DNA from: Meghimatium bilineatum
Lineage: Eukaryota > Mollusca > Gastropoda > Stylommatophora > Philomycidae
Reading direction: 5' to 3'
NCBI GenBank assembly: GCA_034231615.1
Contig: CM067322.1
Coordinates: 50,784,456 to 50,848,455, forward strand
DNA: 64,000 nt
Position numbers and translations under genes: made by a program. Below are positions 1-11,659 of this stretch, one piece after another (positions within the stretch are counted from its first letter, which is position 1; the number at the start of each line of letters is the position of its first letter). A model generated the notes under the pieces. It was not told where the DNA came from, made no database searches, and saw only the letters and a list, made by a program, of their open reading frames with translations.

Positions 1-1413
1 TTAGACTCCTTTTTTGTAGGCGCCCCTTCTTTTTGTACATAAGCGAAATTCTTTTCGGTAGTAGTTTCTTGGGGGATTGATGTTTACATCTCCAATAAAT
101 GCACCCCTTCCCAACCCACCTGGTGTGCTGTAGTTTTTCTTAGTGCGATGAAAGTCTTCAAAATGCCGCCCAGCATATGTTTAAAACAAAAATATTGAAT
201 GGTTCAAAGTGTATGGGGGCCTATTTTGATTCCGCTGCTATTCCTTTTCTCTGTATCATAGAACAGCACGGCCCTTCCCTCCCCGCATCCAGGTCGCATA
301 CCATAGTTTCGATGTTACAACTAGCGGGTGTCTCTCATTAATTACAGTCCTGTGGACTCATGGGACACCATCGAATGAGTCATTTGAACTATATACTAGT
401 TGAGGGGGTACAAGCCAGCTCACCTATTTGTACTAATTGCAATCATCCATCAACCATTACATTTGCATCAGGTCTAGATTTTTTTTTTTAGTTTCACTGC
501 AGAATAGTCATTGGGATATAGAAACAGCCCAACCTAGTGTCATTAGGTCAAACGGCATCCGGGACTTGAACAAACACCTGCTCTTAAGCCATTCTGTCAA
601 CAACACAACTTACAAAATCATTAATGCCACGAGAAATATGAATTTGAAGTCAAACTCCAACACCTGTCATGGGGTAACAAGAATGACAAAATGGTTCCCC
701 CTTGCGTTTTGCAGAAAGCGTCATTAGCAAATAATACACAGACTTCAAACTGCCTGCTACACACGGAATATTTCTATGTATTATTTTCCAATTATCTATG
801 GAATATTTGTGCAGGCTCGTGACATTGTTTATTTTCCAATGATACGAGACTTCTGTCTGAAGCTTATACTGATTGAAAGTAGAATGACAATCACTCCGTT
901 CCGATGTTTAAAACAACACATTCTTTCATCTCTCTCACGCCTGTCAGTTATTGATACAAAAACCCATTCTTTTATCCTCAAATCCGGTCCATTTTTACTG
1001 GCTCAACAGGTTTAGTTCAAATTCTATACGCACTGACCCTTGAACTTGGGAAATATCAGATCACAAGCTATCTCTGCCACACTGTAAAAGGCGGTGCTAA
1101 ACAGTGATAAGATTATTAATTCAAATCACTGCCACTATGTTAATAACTGTAAACAGAGTTGCTTATCACCAGCTTTTGTTTGATTTCTGAAACTATAGAC
1201 TCCACACGCGTCAAGACTTACAGTGCATAGAAAGTTTGAGATGCCTGCGAAAACTACTTAGGCGACATTGATATTTCAAAAAATATCGCCAAGAACTAAA
1301 CAAGGAAATCGTTGGTCCCCGTCATCACAAAATAAACCCATTTTGGCCTGTGGATTCAAATCGTATTCTGCCATCAAGCCCGTAGACGGGGGGAGGGGGG
1401 GTGTTTGGGGGTG
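1..1413. other. no recognised feature
   Basis: AT-rich sequence with short chance open frames only. No domain, repeat family or RNA gene recognised. Confidence 0.5.
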
Positions 1414-1696
1414 TTCAACGCCTCCATCCCCTTTTGGGAAAATCAGGACATTACTTTTAGTAATGTGTCCAAAGTATTTTATTTGCCTGATCTTTATTTC
1501 TTTTAGTAGTTCTTTCTTTATATTAAGTGTCTTTAGCACCTCTTTATTTGTTTTCTTCTCTTTCCATGATGTTCACCCTATTCTTCTATATACCCACATC
1601 TCAAAGGCATCAATTTTGTCTTCTAATTGTTTATTTAGTGTCCATGTTTCAACGCCTCCATCCCCTTTTGGGAAAATCAGGACATTACTTTTAGTA
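1414..1696 (-). mobile_element. LINE family B fragment between 49-bp direct repeats
   Basis: 1463-1647 read on the minus strand encodes part of a LINE reverse-transcriptase C-terminal region (KTNKEVLKTLNIKKELLKEI type), the same family as 63294-63790. It is bracketed by two identical 49-bp copies (1414-1462 and 1648-1696). Confidence 0.75.
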
Positions 1697-1959
1697 TTAG
1701 GAATTTAGCTAAAAGGTGACCGCCTCCCCTTTGTTAAACGATATTTTCTACAAAAGTGCATACACTTTTTCATGAGAATGAAGTTACGCACTAAAATGAG
1801 CGAATGACATTTGTTTTTGTTTTTAGGTTTTAAAAAACCCGAACTCAGAATCGTAGCTAACTGCCTGGCCTACCGTGATCTAGATGACCATCATGTTATA
1901 TGACCATGTACGTCGAACACTGATCTAAATACATGCACAGCCCATAACCAGTCAAAAAT

Positions 1960-2205
1960 TATTGAGACTAACGGGAATTGAACCAGTCCGTTCAACGGCA
2001 CCAAATCGCCTAGCAACTATTCCACACGCGTTCTTCCGTACTTGACTAACCGCATCTCCAATAAAAGATGCGATTTTGTCAAGCCATTCAAACATCGCAC
2101 TCAAAGTCACCAGAACGGACTAATCGAGACAAGGACTATTACAACAACAACAAAGATCCCGTACAGGTATTGAAATATCCTCAGTAACAACAAACATATA
2201 ATATC
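1960..2205 (-). repeat. SINE-like dispersed repeat with tRNA-like box
   Basis: About 240 bp similar to 40783-41024 (same strand). On the minus strand it carries GGTTCAATTCCCGT, close to a tRNA B box, preceded by TAGTTGCTAGGCG, a weak A-box-like segment. A tRNA-derived SINE is possible; the second copy has a degenerate B box (GGTTTAATTCCCGT). Confidence 0.5.
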
Positions 2206-2650
2206 CGTATTAGCATTATTAAATATATAACCAGTCAAAGTCGTTATCTTGATTATCTGCCAGTTTCCGCACGAGAGCAATGCGGAAATCTTTGCAATCC
2301 ATATAATGACTGATAATTCGTTGCTGCCACTCGCTTCGCTATTTCTTGTTGTTGTTCTCATTCAAAGAATATCACAGGAAAAAGTCAGCACAGCCAAGAT
2401 TTTTTTGGTACCAGCGAGCAGGACATATTCTCGAGGCTTAAATTATGTTGTCTTTTGTTCTATCTATTGTCTTTTCTACAAATTCAGTCAGTCGTCGTAG
2501 GAAGTTTTCTGTCTTTTGTGATCTTTGTTGCGCTTGCTATAGTTAGGCCGCGGTTTTTAACAATCTACTAACTGGATCCTCCCATCTTGTTCTTGGTCAT
2601 CCTCTTGCTTTGTAGCCGTTTTTTATACTATTGTACGCGATAATAAACAT
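2206..2650. other. no recognised feature
   Basis: No supported gene or repeat seen between the SINE-like repeat and the family C LINE. Confidence 0.4.
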
Positions 2651-3495
2651 CTTAAACGTGTAAAGAAGTTCATTTATTTAGGAAGCATTATATCGAGAGA
2701 AGTGAAAACAGTAAAGAGATACAAAATAGATGCAACAAAACATATCAGATCTTATAACAGATGACTCGTATTTTTAAGAACAAAAATGAAAACATAGACA
2801 CTAAAGTTACATTATACAATCAAGTGCCATGTTTCTCCACGACTCTGTCTCTTGTGTTGTCAATAAGCTCAGTTGGTGAGCTTCTACCGTGCCACAATAC
2901 AAGTGCATTTAGTAACTTTTCTCTTTGTCGACCCCTATCTCTTCTCCCTTTGATCTTTCCAGTGGTTATTAAGTGTTCAAGCTGTGTTCTTCTCAGCACA
3001 TGCCCTAGAAACCGTGACTGTCTGCCCCTAATGTTTGATCTTTTTACGCCAGCATCAATGAGAACCTCTGCATTAGTTTTCTTGGCTGTCCATGGTACAT
3101 TATACAAGATTATTATTATCACATCACTGTGCTACCAGTGCCAAACCTGGACAATGACAGCACAAGACAAAAGAAAAATAGTGACAGCAGAAATGACATG
3201 TCTACGAAGAATACTTGGAGTGTCATTTAGAAATATAATTAGAAACGATAACATCAGACAGATAACCAAAACAGTATCAGTATTGGAATACATCAAAAGA
3301 CAACAGATCAAGTGGTTTTCACACGCTTCCAGACTACCAACAGACAGTATGCCACAGATGGCCATGACACAGATATAACAGCTGTAAAACCAGAGGCAGG
3401 CCATGTAAAAGATGGATCACAGAAATCAAAAAAGCCACAGGAAGAAGCTTACAAACAGCACACATGAAGGCCATCTCCAGAGAACTCTTCTACCC
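2651..3495 (+). mobile_element. LINE family C C-terminal fragment, interrupted
   Basis: Plus-strand remains of a LINE RT C-terminus: FIYLGSIISRE near 2670, then after an inserted element [20 protein letters not shown] and [17 protein letters not shown] (about 3125-3350), ending in a region matching 8375-8775. Split by a minus-strand family D insertion at 2820-3095. Confidence 0.75.
2808..3107 (-). mobile_element. LINE family D insertion with 12-bp TSD
   Basis: Insertion 2820-3095 encodes on the minus strand a LINE C-terminus (RSNIRGRQSRFLGHVLRRTQ ... RGRQREKLLNAL). It is flanked by identical TACATTATACAA at 2808-2819 and 3096-3107, a target-site duplication, and sits within an older family C LINE. 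Confidence 0.85.
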
Positions 3496-3781
3496 CTGAC
3501 GCTGCAAGGCAAACAAGTGATACAGCGTTTAGGATTGGATAGGATTCTTCATTTTTCATTCAAGCATTTTCCTGTCCTATTCTGTTTCTGATCTCTGTTG
3601 AACTTCTTCCATCATTATTCCTACATGTTTGAATTGGTAGATCTGTTTGAGTCATTGACTTTGATCTTGCACGCTGGGAGAGTTTTATTTCTTACAAACA
3701 TCAATTCCAACTTCCTGTTATTTAAGAAAAAGACCTTTATCTTTGCTTCCTTTAATAGTATCACAAGTTATTCTATTCTGA

Positions 3782-4245
3782 TGCAGACACATATTCATTG
3801 TGCAGGTCATCTGGTACGTATGCCAGATCATTGCCTGCCATAGATACTTCTCTATGGTGAGTTGCAGAAGGGCCTACGATCTCAAGGTGGTCAAAAGAAG
3901 CGCTGCACTACAAGGACTCATTAAATACCTCACTGAAAGCTGTTGAAATAGACCATGGTACATGGGAAAAGCGTGCACAATACTAGAGCTACATGGATCT
4001 CTACAGTTAAAAAAGGCGCAGTATCTTGTGAAATGAGAAGAGGTGCAGCAGTTCAACAGCGCAGAGTAGTTAGGAAGCCTCGGGTAGACCAAAATTTATC
4101 TACAGTGGTCATTCTATGCTTGAACTGCCCAATGACATCTTTACCAGGATAGGACTTATTAACAATCTATGAACTCATAATCAAAGATGTACTGAATTTC
4201 AAAAGTGGATGTAACAAGTGGTCATCATCACTTGTGATGGACTAA
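3782..4245 (+). mobile_element. LINE family E C-terminal fragment
   Basis: Encodes in broken frames the motif [15 protein letters not shown] and a following GGQK-like and KDSL-like stretch, typical of the C-terminus of metazoan LINE RTs. Matches the reverse complement of 16080-16560 and is related to 46187-46870. Confidence 0.75.
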
Positions 4246-4754
4246 CAACCAAAAGCATAATAAATATTATCTCAATAACTTATGTTCTCAGGTTCCTAGA
4301 GGAATGGAGTTTTAAGGGCTGTGGTGGCCAGGGTTCAAAGTGTTACAAAGCAGCAATATTGACAAGTAAAATGTTGCGTGATATTATTTCAAGCCGTAAA
4401 ACAATATAGGCATGTATTCTTTGTGGTTATAGATTTAAAAAAATACTAGAGTGTAACCTCAGATTGTGAGTAACTCTGTGAGCATGTTACAAAATGTTAC
4501 ATTTAATACAAATGTTAACTTTATGAGTGTTGTTGCAATACGAGTATTTTGTCTGCTGAATGTCACATGATCACAAGTGAGATAATAGTTCTCTTTTGCT
4601 GCATGGTTGTTGGTATGACTCATATAGTCAACATTCTTGCTTGTAATGTGTTGTTGAAGCTTATTGTTATTTTATTACATGTGTGTGTGCATAAAACATT
4701 TTTTTTACATTTGTATTCAAGTGTAGTGACTGTTATTAACTGCAACAATGTCCC
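4246..4754. other. no recognised feature
   Basis: AT-rich, with no supported gene or repeat. Confidence 0.4.
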
Positions 4755-6060
4755 CTCCCCCCATGAAGAGAATGGTTGAAAAGTTAAGACAGAAATAATT
4801 GAGAAATATAAACGATGTATTTAATTGACCGATATTTTAACAAGTCTACATTGATGATTTGTAAAGTATTCTTCTTCTTCATCGTTCATTCTCAAACTCC
4901 TGCTGGATCTCCCTTGTAGCAAGACCATTGTCCTACTAGATTTCTAGCAGGATGTAGTCCAGAGAATGGAAATGCGTTGTGCCGCCGTTTTATTTGCGCC
5001 AATGGCCCGACACATCCGTCTTCGGCAGGGTAAAGTATTCAAGAAAATAAATAAGGGGATAGCTGCAGCATAAGATGTCACGAGCGTATCAAAGTAACAG
5101 CCACATTTTCTGGAAGATTCATAAACGTTTCTTCTATGGGTAAACGAGAAGCAATAAATGAGAACCTTATCTGTAAGAAGACAAAGGCCTTGCACACCGG
5201 CCTTGTAAGTAAATTACCTGGTTCTTTGACAGAAAATGAAGATGGCTTCAATGTAAGCAAAAGATGGTTCGATAAGGGGAGATGTGGCATCCTTGGTGTT
5301 GTGCAGGCAGTGAGTTCGGATGCCAACATAGTTCATGTGTTCACGGTTGAGTTACAGAAACTAATAGTTTACGAGTGTTACTTACCACAGCAAGTCTTTA
5401 ACTGTGAGGAGGCTGGGCTTTTTTTTTTAGAAAAAGATGCAGAAGACTTACATTTTAACAAGAGAGGATGTAATGCCTAGCCACGAGACCCGTCTGATTA
5501 TCTTGTGTGCTAATGAACTGGTGATTTCAAAGTGAAGTCTCTGTATGTGTATCAATCTGAGAATCCATGAGCCTACAAGAAATGCAAGGTGCAGAAGAGT
5601 CTATGAAATGTTTGAGGTCCAATAGCAAAGCGTGGATCACTCGTATCTTGTTATTTCAGTGGATCTGGGTCTTTCCTTCTGTATAGTATAGAAATATGTT
5701 TCAGAAAAGATTTTGCTACTCAAAGAAGTCATCCTTCGAGAGTTTTTGAAAAATCATTTCCATATCGTAAACTGTGTAAACACATCAAGATCATGCACAT
5801 ATAGCCTGGGATAGGGTTATCCATTCTGCTTGGATAAAAAATACGGTCTGATTGCTTCAAGGGATTTGCTAATGAACAGGAATAATCATTTATTTGTCAA
5901 ATTATGTCCTTGGGAAAGACCATGGGACTGGATGTGAATGAAGGTGACATTCAAGAGCTGGTGGAGTGCTACCAGGAGCTAATTGCTGATAGATCTGCAT
6001 CGCATGCAACAGGTTTGAAGATCTCATCAGAGGAGACAAAAAGATGGAGAATTCCCTAAC
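4755..6060 (+). pseudogene. Tigger/pogo-like transposase fossil
   Basis: From about 5087 the plus strand encodes KALHTGLVSKLPGSLTE, DGFNVSKRWFDK, ELQKLIVYECYLPQQVFNCE and EAGLFFLEKDAE. These align with Tigger (TIGD/DDE_1) transposases, whose corresponding motifs are RGWFDRF, EGGYxPEQIFNADETGLFWKKM. Further pieces follow with stops: GDFKVKSLYVYQSENP (near 5525-5575), SKAWITRILLFQWI (5620-5665) and DVNEGDIQELVECYQEL (5932-5982). The N-terminal DNA-binding part is barely visible upstream of a SINE insertion (4872-5029). The DDE Asp in NxDETG reads Glu (NCEEAG), and there are several stops and frameshifts, so it is dead. Confidence 0.75.
4861..5040 (-). mobile_element. S element (SINE-like) with 11-bp TSD
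   Basis: 158-bp S copy (4872-5029), minus strand, (GAA)n tail at the left. Flanked by GTAAAGTATTC at 4861-4871 and 5030-5040. Contains the family hairpin TCCTGCTAGAAATCTAGTAG. Confidence 0.85.
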
Positions 6061-6373
6061 TTAGGGAAATGTGTAAAATAGTGTGCAATTTAAAAAAAAA
6101 CATCAACACCAAATCAAAGGACTATAGCAGAGCAAGCCATGATCTGTGTAACACAAAGCAATGCCACATTCCCATGAAATCTTCTAAAGGAGGCAAAACT
6201 AAGTGTCAGTGGATAGTTCCCTGTAAAAGAACACACATAAAAAAGATTCCAGTAAGCCAACAAGTGATTCCGCTAATGATAGTGAAAGTTGTCATAGGCA
6301 ATAACTCTTCTCCCGTTTTCTATCATTTCCATCCCACCAGCCAGCAATTAATTTTATTACTATCATCATTATG
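6061..6373. other. no recognised feature
   Basis: An open frame at 6069-6458 has no recognised domain and runs into a LINE fragment on the other strand; not supported as a gene. Confidence 0.35.
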
Positions 6374-6810
6374 TGACATATTCTTTCCAGAACGTGGCCT
6401 TCCTTACGGATTCCATGAACACAACATGATTCTGGGCGAGTTGACCTGCCACAGCTAGAGATGTTAAACAATCCGATATATCACTGCACCCTCGTTGTCT
6501 TGGGCGCCCTCTTCTAATGTTGTCATTAACTGTCTTAGCTATTAATTTTTTCACGCTGTTATGTGGCTTCATATGACAAAAAAAACAACACAGCTTTCTT
6601 GTGTCAAGATGTAGTTACGGAGCCAACCTTCTTCCACATTTATTGATCTTAACACATCTTGAATTGTCTTTTTAGCTGTCCATGATATATGTAAAATTCT
6701 TCTGTAGCATCTCATTTCAAAAACAGTGATTCTCTTTGCTATTGCTTTATTTAATATTCATGCCTTACAACCATATATTGCCACTAGAAATATGCATGCT
6801 CTGATCATAC
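6374..6810 (-). mobile_element. LINE family H C-terminal fragment
   Basis: Minus-strand similarity to the 3' part of the LINE at 60850-62090: RRGRPRQRG, a fragment ending ATFWKEYVT, and degenerate FEMRCYRRILH-type coding near 6680-6720. Confidence 0.65.
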
Positions 6811-7634
6811 GAGTACATATTGCTTTATATTAAATTTGAATGCACACACTCGTAGCTGTACCTGTAATACAAATCTAAGAAGATATGTACATGTACTGTA
6901 CTGTATTTGTATTAATCATTTTTTACATGAAAACATGTATTTATATTAATCATTTTTATATGAAAATATGTATTTGTATTTTGTGTGTGGATTGTGGAAC
7001 GAGTTGGATTGTGGAATTATCTGAGTTTCCATTATTTCTTATAGGGATTTTCGCTTCACTATATGAGTGCTTTGGATTACGAGTAATTTTCCAATACAAA
7101 TGATAAAATCTGAGATTTCATGGTACAATGGAATCCCTCTACTATAGCACATTCTTTTATAACAATTTTCCTTATATATAACAACACTTTTCATAATTCC
7201 CAATTATATTTATTCTATACTGTTTGTATTGTATATAGCAAATGTCTTTTATTACATACATATTTTGTTGGTACTGACCAAGCTGTTGTAATGGGATTTC
7301 ATTATTTTCAAGCCTGATATGTGCCACATTTCTGACAGTTTTCTTTATTTTAATATTGATATTTTTATGATGATTAATCATTCTGTCAAATTAAATTAAT
7401 AAACCTATACAAAGACTAACAAAATAAGGAAAGATCAAAGTAGGAGAAAAAATAATTTGGCGAGCAAACACATTCAGATGTCTGTAAGAGAGTGAAAATA
7501 AACTCATTCATTATGAGCTGATGTAGCTGCACACTTTGCAAACCCATAGGTGCTGGGTCTCGCCAAGCAAATATCGAAGAGTATGCATACTGACGGTTCC
7601 TGTAACACATTTCTCATTCTGCTCCTCAGATGCA
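6811..7634. other. AT-rich stretch holding a possible MITE
   Basis: Apart from the inverted-repeat element at 7126-7304, nothing recognised; the sequence is rich in TATA/ATTT words. Confidence 0.35.
7126..7304. mobile_element. possible Tigger-type MITE
   Basis: Begins CAATGGAATCCCTCTACTAT after a TA dinucleotide and ends with an imperfect inverted copy (minus strand TAATGAAATCCCATTACAAC). Termini of this general form are usual for Tigger/pogo elements, and a Tigger fossil lies 1 kb away. Interior is non-coding. Confidence 0.35.
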
Positions 7635-7990
7635 GTACTACCTCATTCATTTTCCTTTTGTGCTGAAGTTAGTGCATAGGTCAGATCTCTCCAATTCTGT
7701 CTGTTCAAAGCTATTCTGTGCAGTTCTTGAATAGTATTGATTGTTTTACTTTCTCTAAGTATTGTTCTTCTGAGTGTTTCTTTTGGTCTACCCCTGGCTC
7801 TTTTGCCTATAGGTATCGATTCAAGAGATTGGTGGTTTATTCTGTTGATGTCTGCATGTAGGACATGCCCGATGTAGCACGAATGGCATTTTCTGATAAC
7901 ATCTGTGATGAAATTTTGATGTGTCTCTTCTCTGATTTTATCATTCGATTTGAATTCGCTCCAATGGGTGTTAGTTATCCTACAAAGACA
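7635..7990 (-). mobile_element. LINE family F 3' fragment
   Basis: Reverse-strand copy of the 3' portion of the 56121-56783 element, including its ATTC-repeat end and the GxRxRGRPKETL-type C-terminal coding region, with several differences. Confidence 0.75.
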
Positions 7991-8374
7991 TTATACTACC
8001 TCATGCCACACTGAATACCAAATTCTCTCAACCCTATCTTAGATGCATCATCTATAGTAGTGTCTACATTCCACAGGTGCTCGCCAAGCAACTGCAAAAT
8101 GTCTCCTGTATTTATTTTCAATTCACCGACTGTAGGTGCATTCGACGCATTTCCGTGAATGCCAGCATATCCTGTGTAGTAATCCCATGTGACACCCAGA
8201 AGGTTGGAACTGGATATAGAGTCCATCCAGACACTGAACATTCTGAATCTTTCGAAGTATGGACTGTGAATCAGACACTATATCTGCTGCAATAAAATGA
8301 ATCTCAAGAGAACCATTGGAGAGCTGCCGAAGTAACAGCTGCAACCTTCATCCTCATACTGAAAGTAGCAAAAC
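7991..8374. other. no recognised feature
   Basis: An 81-codon minus frame (7996-8241) shows no motif I recognise. It may be further LINE sequence. Confidence 0.3.
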
Positions 8375-8775
8375 TGCACTATATAAAATGATCATTCATA
8401 CCATCACTGTGCTACCAATATCAAACATGGACACTAACAACAAAAGACAACTTGTTACAACAGAAATGACCTGTCTATGTAGAATTCTTGGAGTAACAAT
8501 AAGAGACAGAATCAGAAATGAAAACATCAGATGACTAACAAACACAATGCCAATCTCGGATTACATCAGAATACAGCAGAATTAAGTAGTTTTTCCACGC
8601 TTCCAGACTACCATCAGATAGTGCACATCAAAAAGCATTACTATACAGGCATGATGGATACAAAGCCAGGGACAGACCATGCAAAAGATGGATTACAGAA
8701 ATAAAAGAATCAACCAAAAAAATATATGAGGCACACAAAAAGGCCATCTCTAGAGAACTCTTCCACCCCTGAAGC
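8375..8775 (+). mobile_element. LINE family C C-terminal fragment
   Basis: Plus-strand, with MTCLCRILGVTIRDRIRNEN and a downstream HASRLPS-like region, parallel to 3110-3495, 40010-40220 and 41430-41690. Stops and frameshifts throughout. Confidence 0.75.
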
Positions 8776-9051
8776 TGCAATGTCTTAGCGAAATTTCACG
8801 TCAATGAATATCAAGCGAAAAGAAAATACTGAACGTAGTTATCCTATTTGTATGAATGTTTGTCATTATTTTATCTATCAGAGACCATTCTTCTACTTTT
8901 GGTAAGGCAGAGACTGTCATAGCCTATTGTACTTTCCACCTGTACCATCCACGATATGCCCCACTAAATTTCCAAGCCCTTGTGATCACTAGTAATCTGA
9001 TGCAGTGGGTTTCTCTGGTCTATAGTCACATGCATGTTATGTTCTGGCTTG

Positions 9052-10612
9052 GGTCAGAGACTTTCTTCTTCTTTCATTCACTTGAAACATGTCTATATCT
9101 GTAATTCTGTCTCCTTAATAAGACTCTTTTGTAGCTCATACAGTGTCACATAGAGCTTTGATTCCAGTGTTGTTTCCTCTGGCCAATATGTCTGCCTCAG
9201 CGTTTCATGCTCAGAACACTCTTGAAGTATATGTTTGGCACTCTTTGCTGCCCGTCCACATGGCCATGTTGCCAATCTTGAACTTTGTATATGTGTGACT
9301 GCGGAGTCGGTTGTGTCCTGTTCTGAGATGTAGAATTATAACTTGTTCTGGTCTGTTCATAATATGATAGTCATCTTGTGTTGGTGTTTGTGGCTTTCTT
9401 ATTGACTTGATCATCTGTTTTTTCTGATGGTAGGTGATTGGTATATCTGGTTGGTCTTCGGCAGCACCTTCCTTAGCCAGTTGGTCTGCTTTTTCATTTC
9501 CTGGTATTCCACAGTGAGAGGGTATCCACTGCATGGTTACCCTATACTGGTAAGACAATTCGCTAAGTAGTTTTTTCAAGTCTGTTAGTTTTCCAGACTG
9601 GAGAGCTTGAAGCACTGACCTTGCATCTGTCTGGAATACCACAGGCTGTAGGTCAGAGTTGGAGTTAAGCAGTTTTTTAGCTGCCACATTAATTGCCTGG
9701 ATTTCAGCATCATAATTATTGCAGAATTTTCCTGTCGGTGTTCTGATGGTATCTCTAGGCTTGTGTGGATATTCTATATATACACCTGCACCTCCATTCC
9801 TCACGGCATTCTGTGCTGACCCATCTGTGTATACTCTGACCCATATTTCTTGTGGATATTCCTCATCCAGGAAACTGAGGGTGACTGTCCTTCGCTGCAC
9901 ACTGTTCTGTTCGTCCTCGCTTAGTATTCCTTTCACATGGGTCTGAATGTATATTGGCATTCCATGCCTTTCACTCCATGGGATTTGTTCTGGAAAAGGC
10001 CTTAAGGGGCTGTCAACTTCAGGTAGGTCTGTAAGTTGTCTGCGGAGTCATTTAGCTTGATGGATAAAGCTGCTTCTTTTCAGTCGCTCCATTGCTAGAT
10101 TTTGGAATCTTTCCTTCATTGGATGACTTGGCATACACTGAAACTTTTCTGCCTGAATTAGTACTTTTGTGTATCTGCGTTCGCCAAGTGTTTGCATTCT
10201 TTCCATTTTCTGCATCTCTGCTATGGGTGTTGATTTCATTGCTCCCAACATTATTCTAAGTGCCTGGTTTTGCACTTTATCTAGATCTTGTAATGTGGTG
10301 TTTGATGCAGAACACCATGCAGCTGAACCATATTCCAGGTGTGGTCTTATGCCTTGCTGGTAAACTTTACTGAGTATATTCCCACTGGCTCCCCATGTGG
10401 TTCCACTTAGTTTTCTCAGGATAGCTAACTTCCTCCTGGCTTTTGTTGTTGCTTTGTTTATGTGCTGCTTCCATATCAGTTTATCATCAAAAGTAACTCC
10501 GAGGTATGTGGGTTGTTTGTCTTCTTTCAAGAGTTCTCCATCTATTTTGATATGACCGGCTTTTTGTTTTGGTGAGAGGGTAAAGAGTGTAGTGCTGCAC
10601 TTAGGTCAGAGA
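9052..10612 (-). mobile_element. LINE family A (RT thumb plus RNase H) with 9-bp TSD
   Basis: Insertion 9061-10603 on the minus strand, flanked by GGTCAGAGA at 9052-9060 and 10604-10612. From the 5' side: RT C-terminal region (10530-10048; TYLGVTFDDKLIWKQHINKA, IRPHLEYGSAAWCSA), then an RNase H domain (9960 down to 9211; VYTDGSAQNAVRNGGAGVYI, YDAEIQAINVAAKKL, QTDARSVLQAL, WIPSHCGIPGNEKADQLAKE). These contain the D-E-D catalytic series and the final Asp in NEKAD. A frameshift near 9260, caused by loss of a few bases relative to the copy at 13534-14339, breaks the last ~60 codons. 5'-truncated, ending in a (GAA)n tail next to 9061. Confidence 0.9.
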
Positions 10613-11659
10613 ATGACATAAGAATATTGATAGCACTCATATTCACAATAGGAGCATCCAAGAACTATATGCATTCCCTCATTTTGGATATGTTCCAGAC
10701 GTTCACACTGGGAATGAAAAAGTGTCTGAATGCCTAATCCATAATTATTTAATGAGAAAACTAAACAGACATGGAAGGACTTAGTTACATGTATTCAGTT
10801 TAGAGAACAATGGCAATATTTTATTTCATTTTTCTGTTCTAGAACATATTACACAAACAAATCAGTCTTTCTTTGCTTTCTTGACACTTTGTTGCTTGTT
10901 TATTCTACGGAACTTTCTGTAAAGACAAGAACATATACTTGAAAATAGTAATCATATCAAGGTGCACAATACCAGGCTTACAGTAACTAACTCAAGCATA
11001 AACTTTATGATTTGAGGTCACAATTCAGGTAAACTTGTCACCATGATCCCTAAACTAACTTCTGCTGTACTGTTCAGTATAATAAAATTTATTTAGGCCT
11101 TCACTTTATACATTACAGGGTGGTGAACCTCACACACAATCCTTCTTAGTCACCTCTTATGACACGTATGGCAAATCACATTGTTAACTATTTGACCACT
11201 AGAGTTGCCTCTATTGGTAGAACACTAGAGCCATCAGAAGTCGTTTTTCTTTTTTACTTGTTACGCTAAGATCCATATTCTATTTTGAGTCTGCCCATGG
11301 TCACACACCCATGCAGTGACTTTTCTGTAGCCTACAGTTCATGTTTCCTATGTGTTTACAGCACGAAAATATCACGTCTGACTGATTTGTTACAGACGTT
11401 TTTTAAAAATGTATGGAGTTTTGACACAACTTTTTTACAATGGAGGATATTATTCATATGTACACTGATGGTAAAACCATAGTTACGCTGGAAATATGCA
11501 CAATGTAGGTATTTGCGTACCAAATATAACGTGGAAAGTGACATTGAAGTGCCTTTGTTAGATAGGCCTGGTGTTTCGGACAATGAGGAGGAAATTCATG
11601 GCACTAATTGTGGTATCACGAATTTCACCGGAGTGATATAGTTTTTCCAGAAATAGAGA
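10613..11659. other. mostly unrecognised; short dispersed motif
   Basis: Contains TTAGTCACCTCTTATGACAC at about 11146, one of three related copies in the window. No gene recognised. Confidence 0.4.

Noticed and set aside
437..1015. Open frames of 79-96 codons near the left end
   Set aside because: No domain, no repeat similarity, no splice structure; length is within chance for this composition.
5136..5480. 114-codon frame as a host gene
   Set aside because: It is Tigger transposase sequence, continuing out of frame with stops on both sides.
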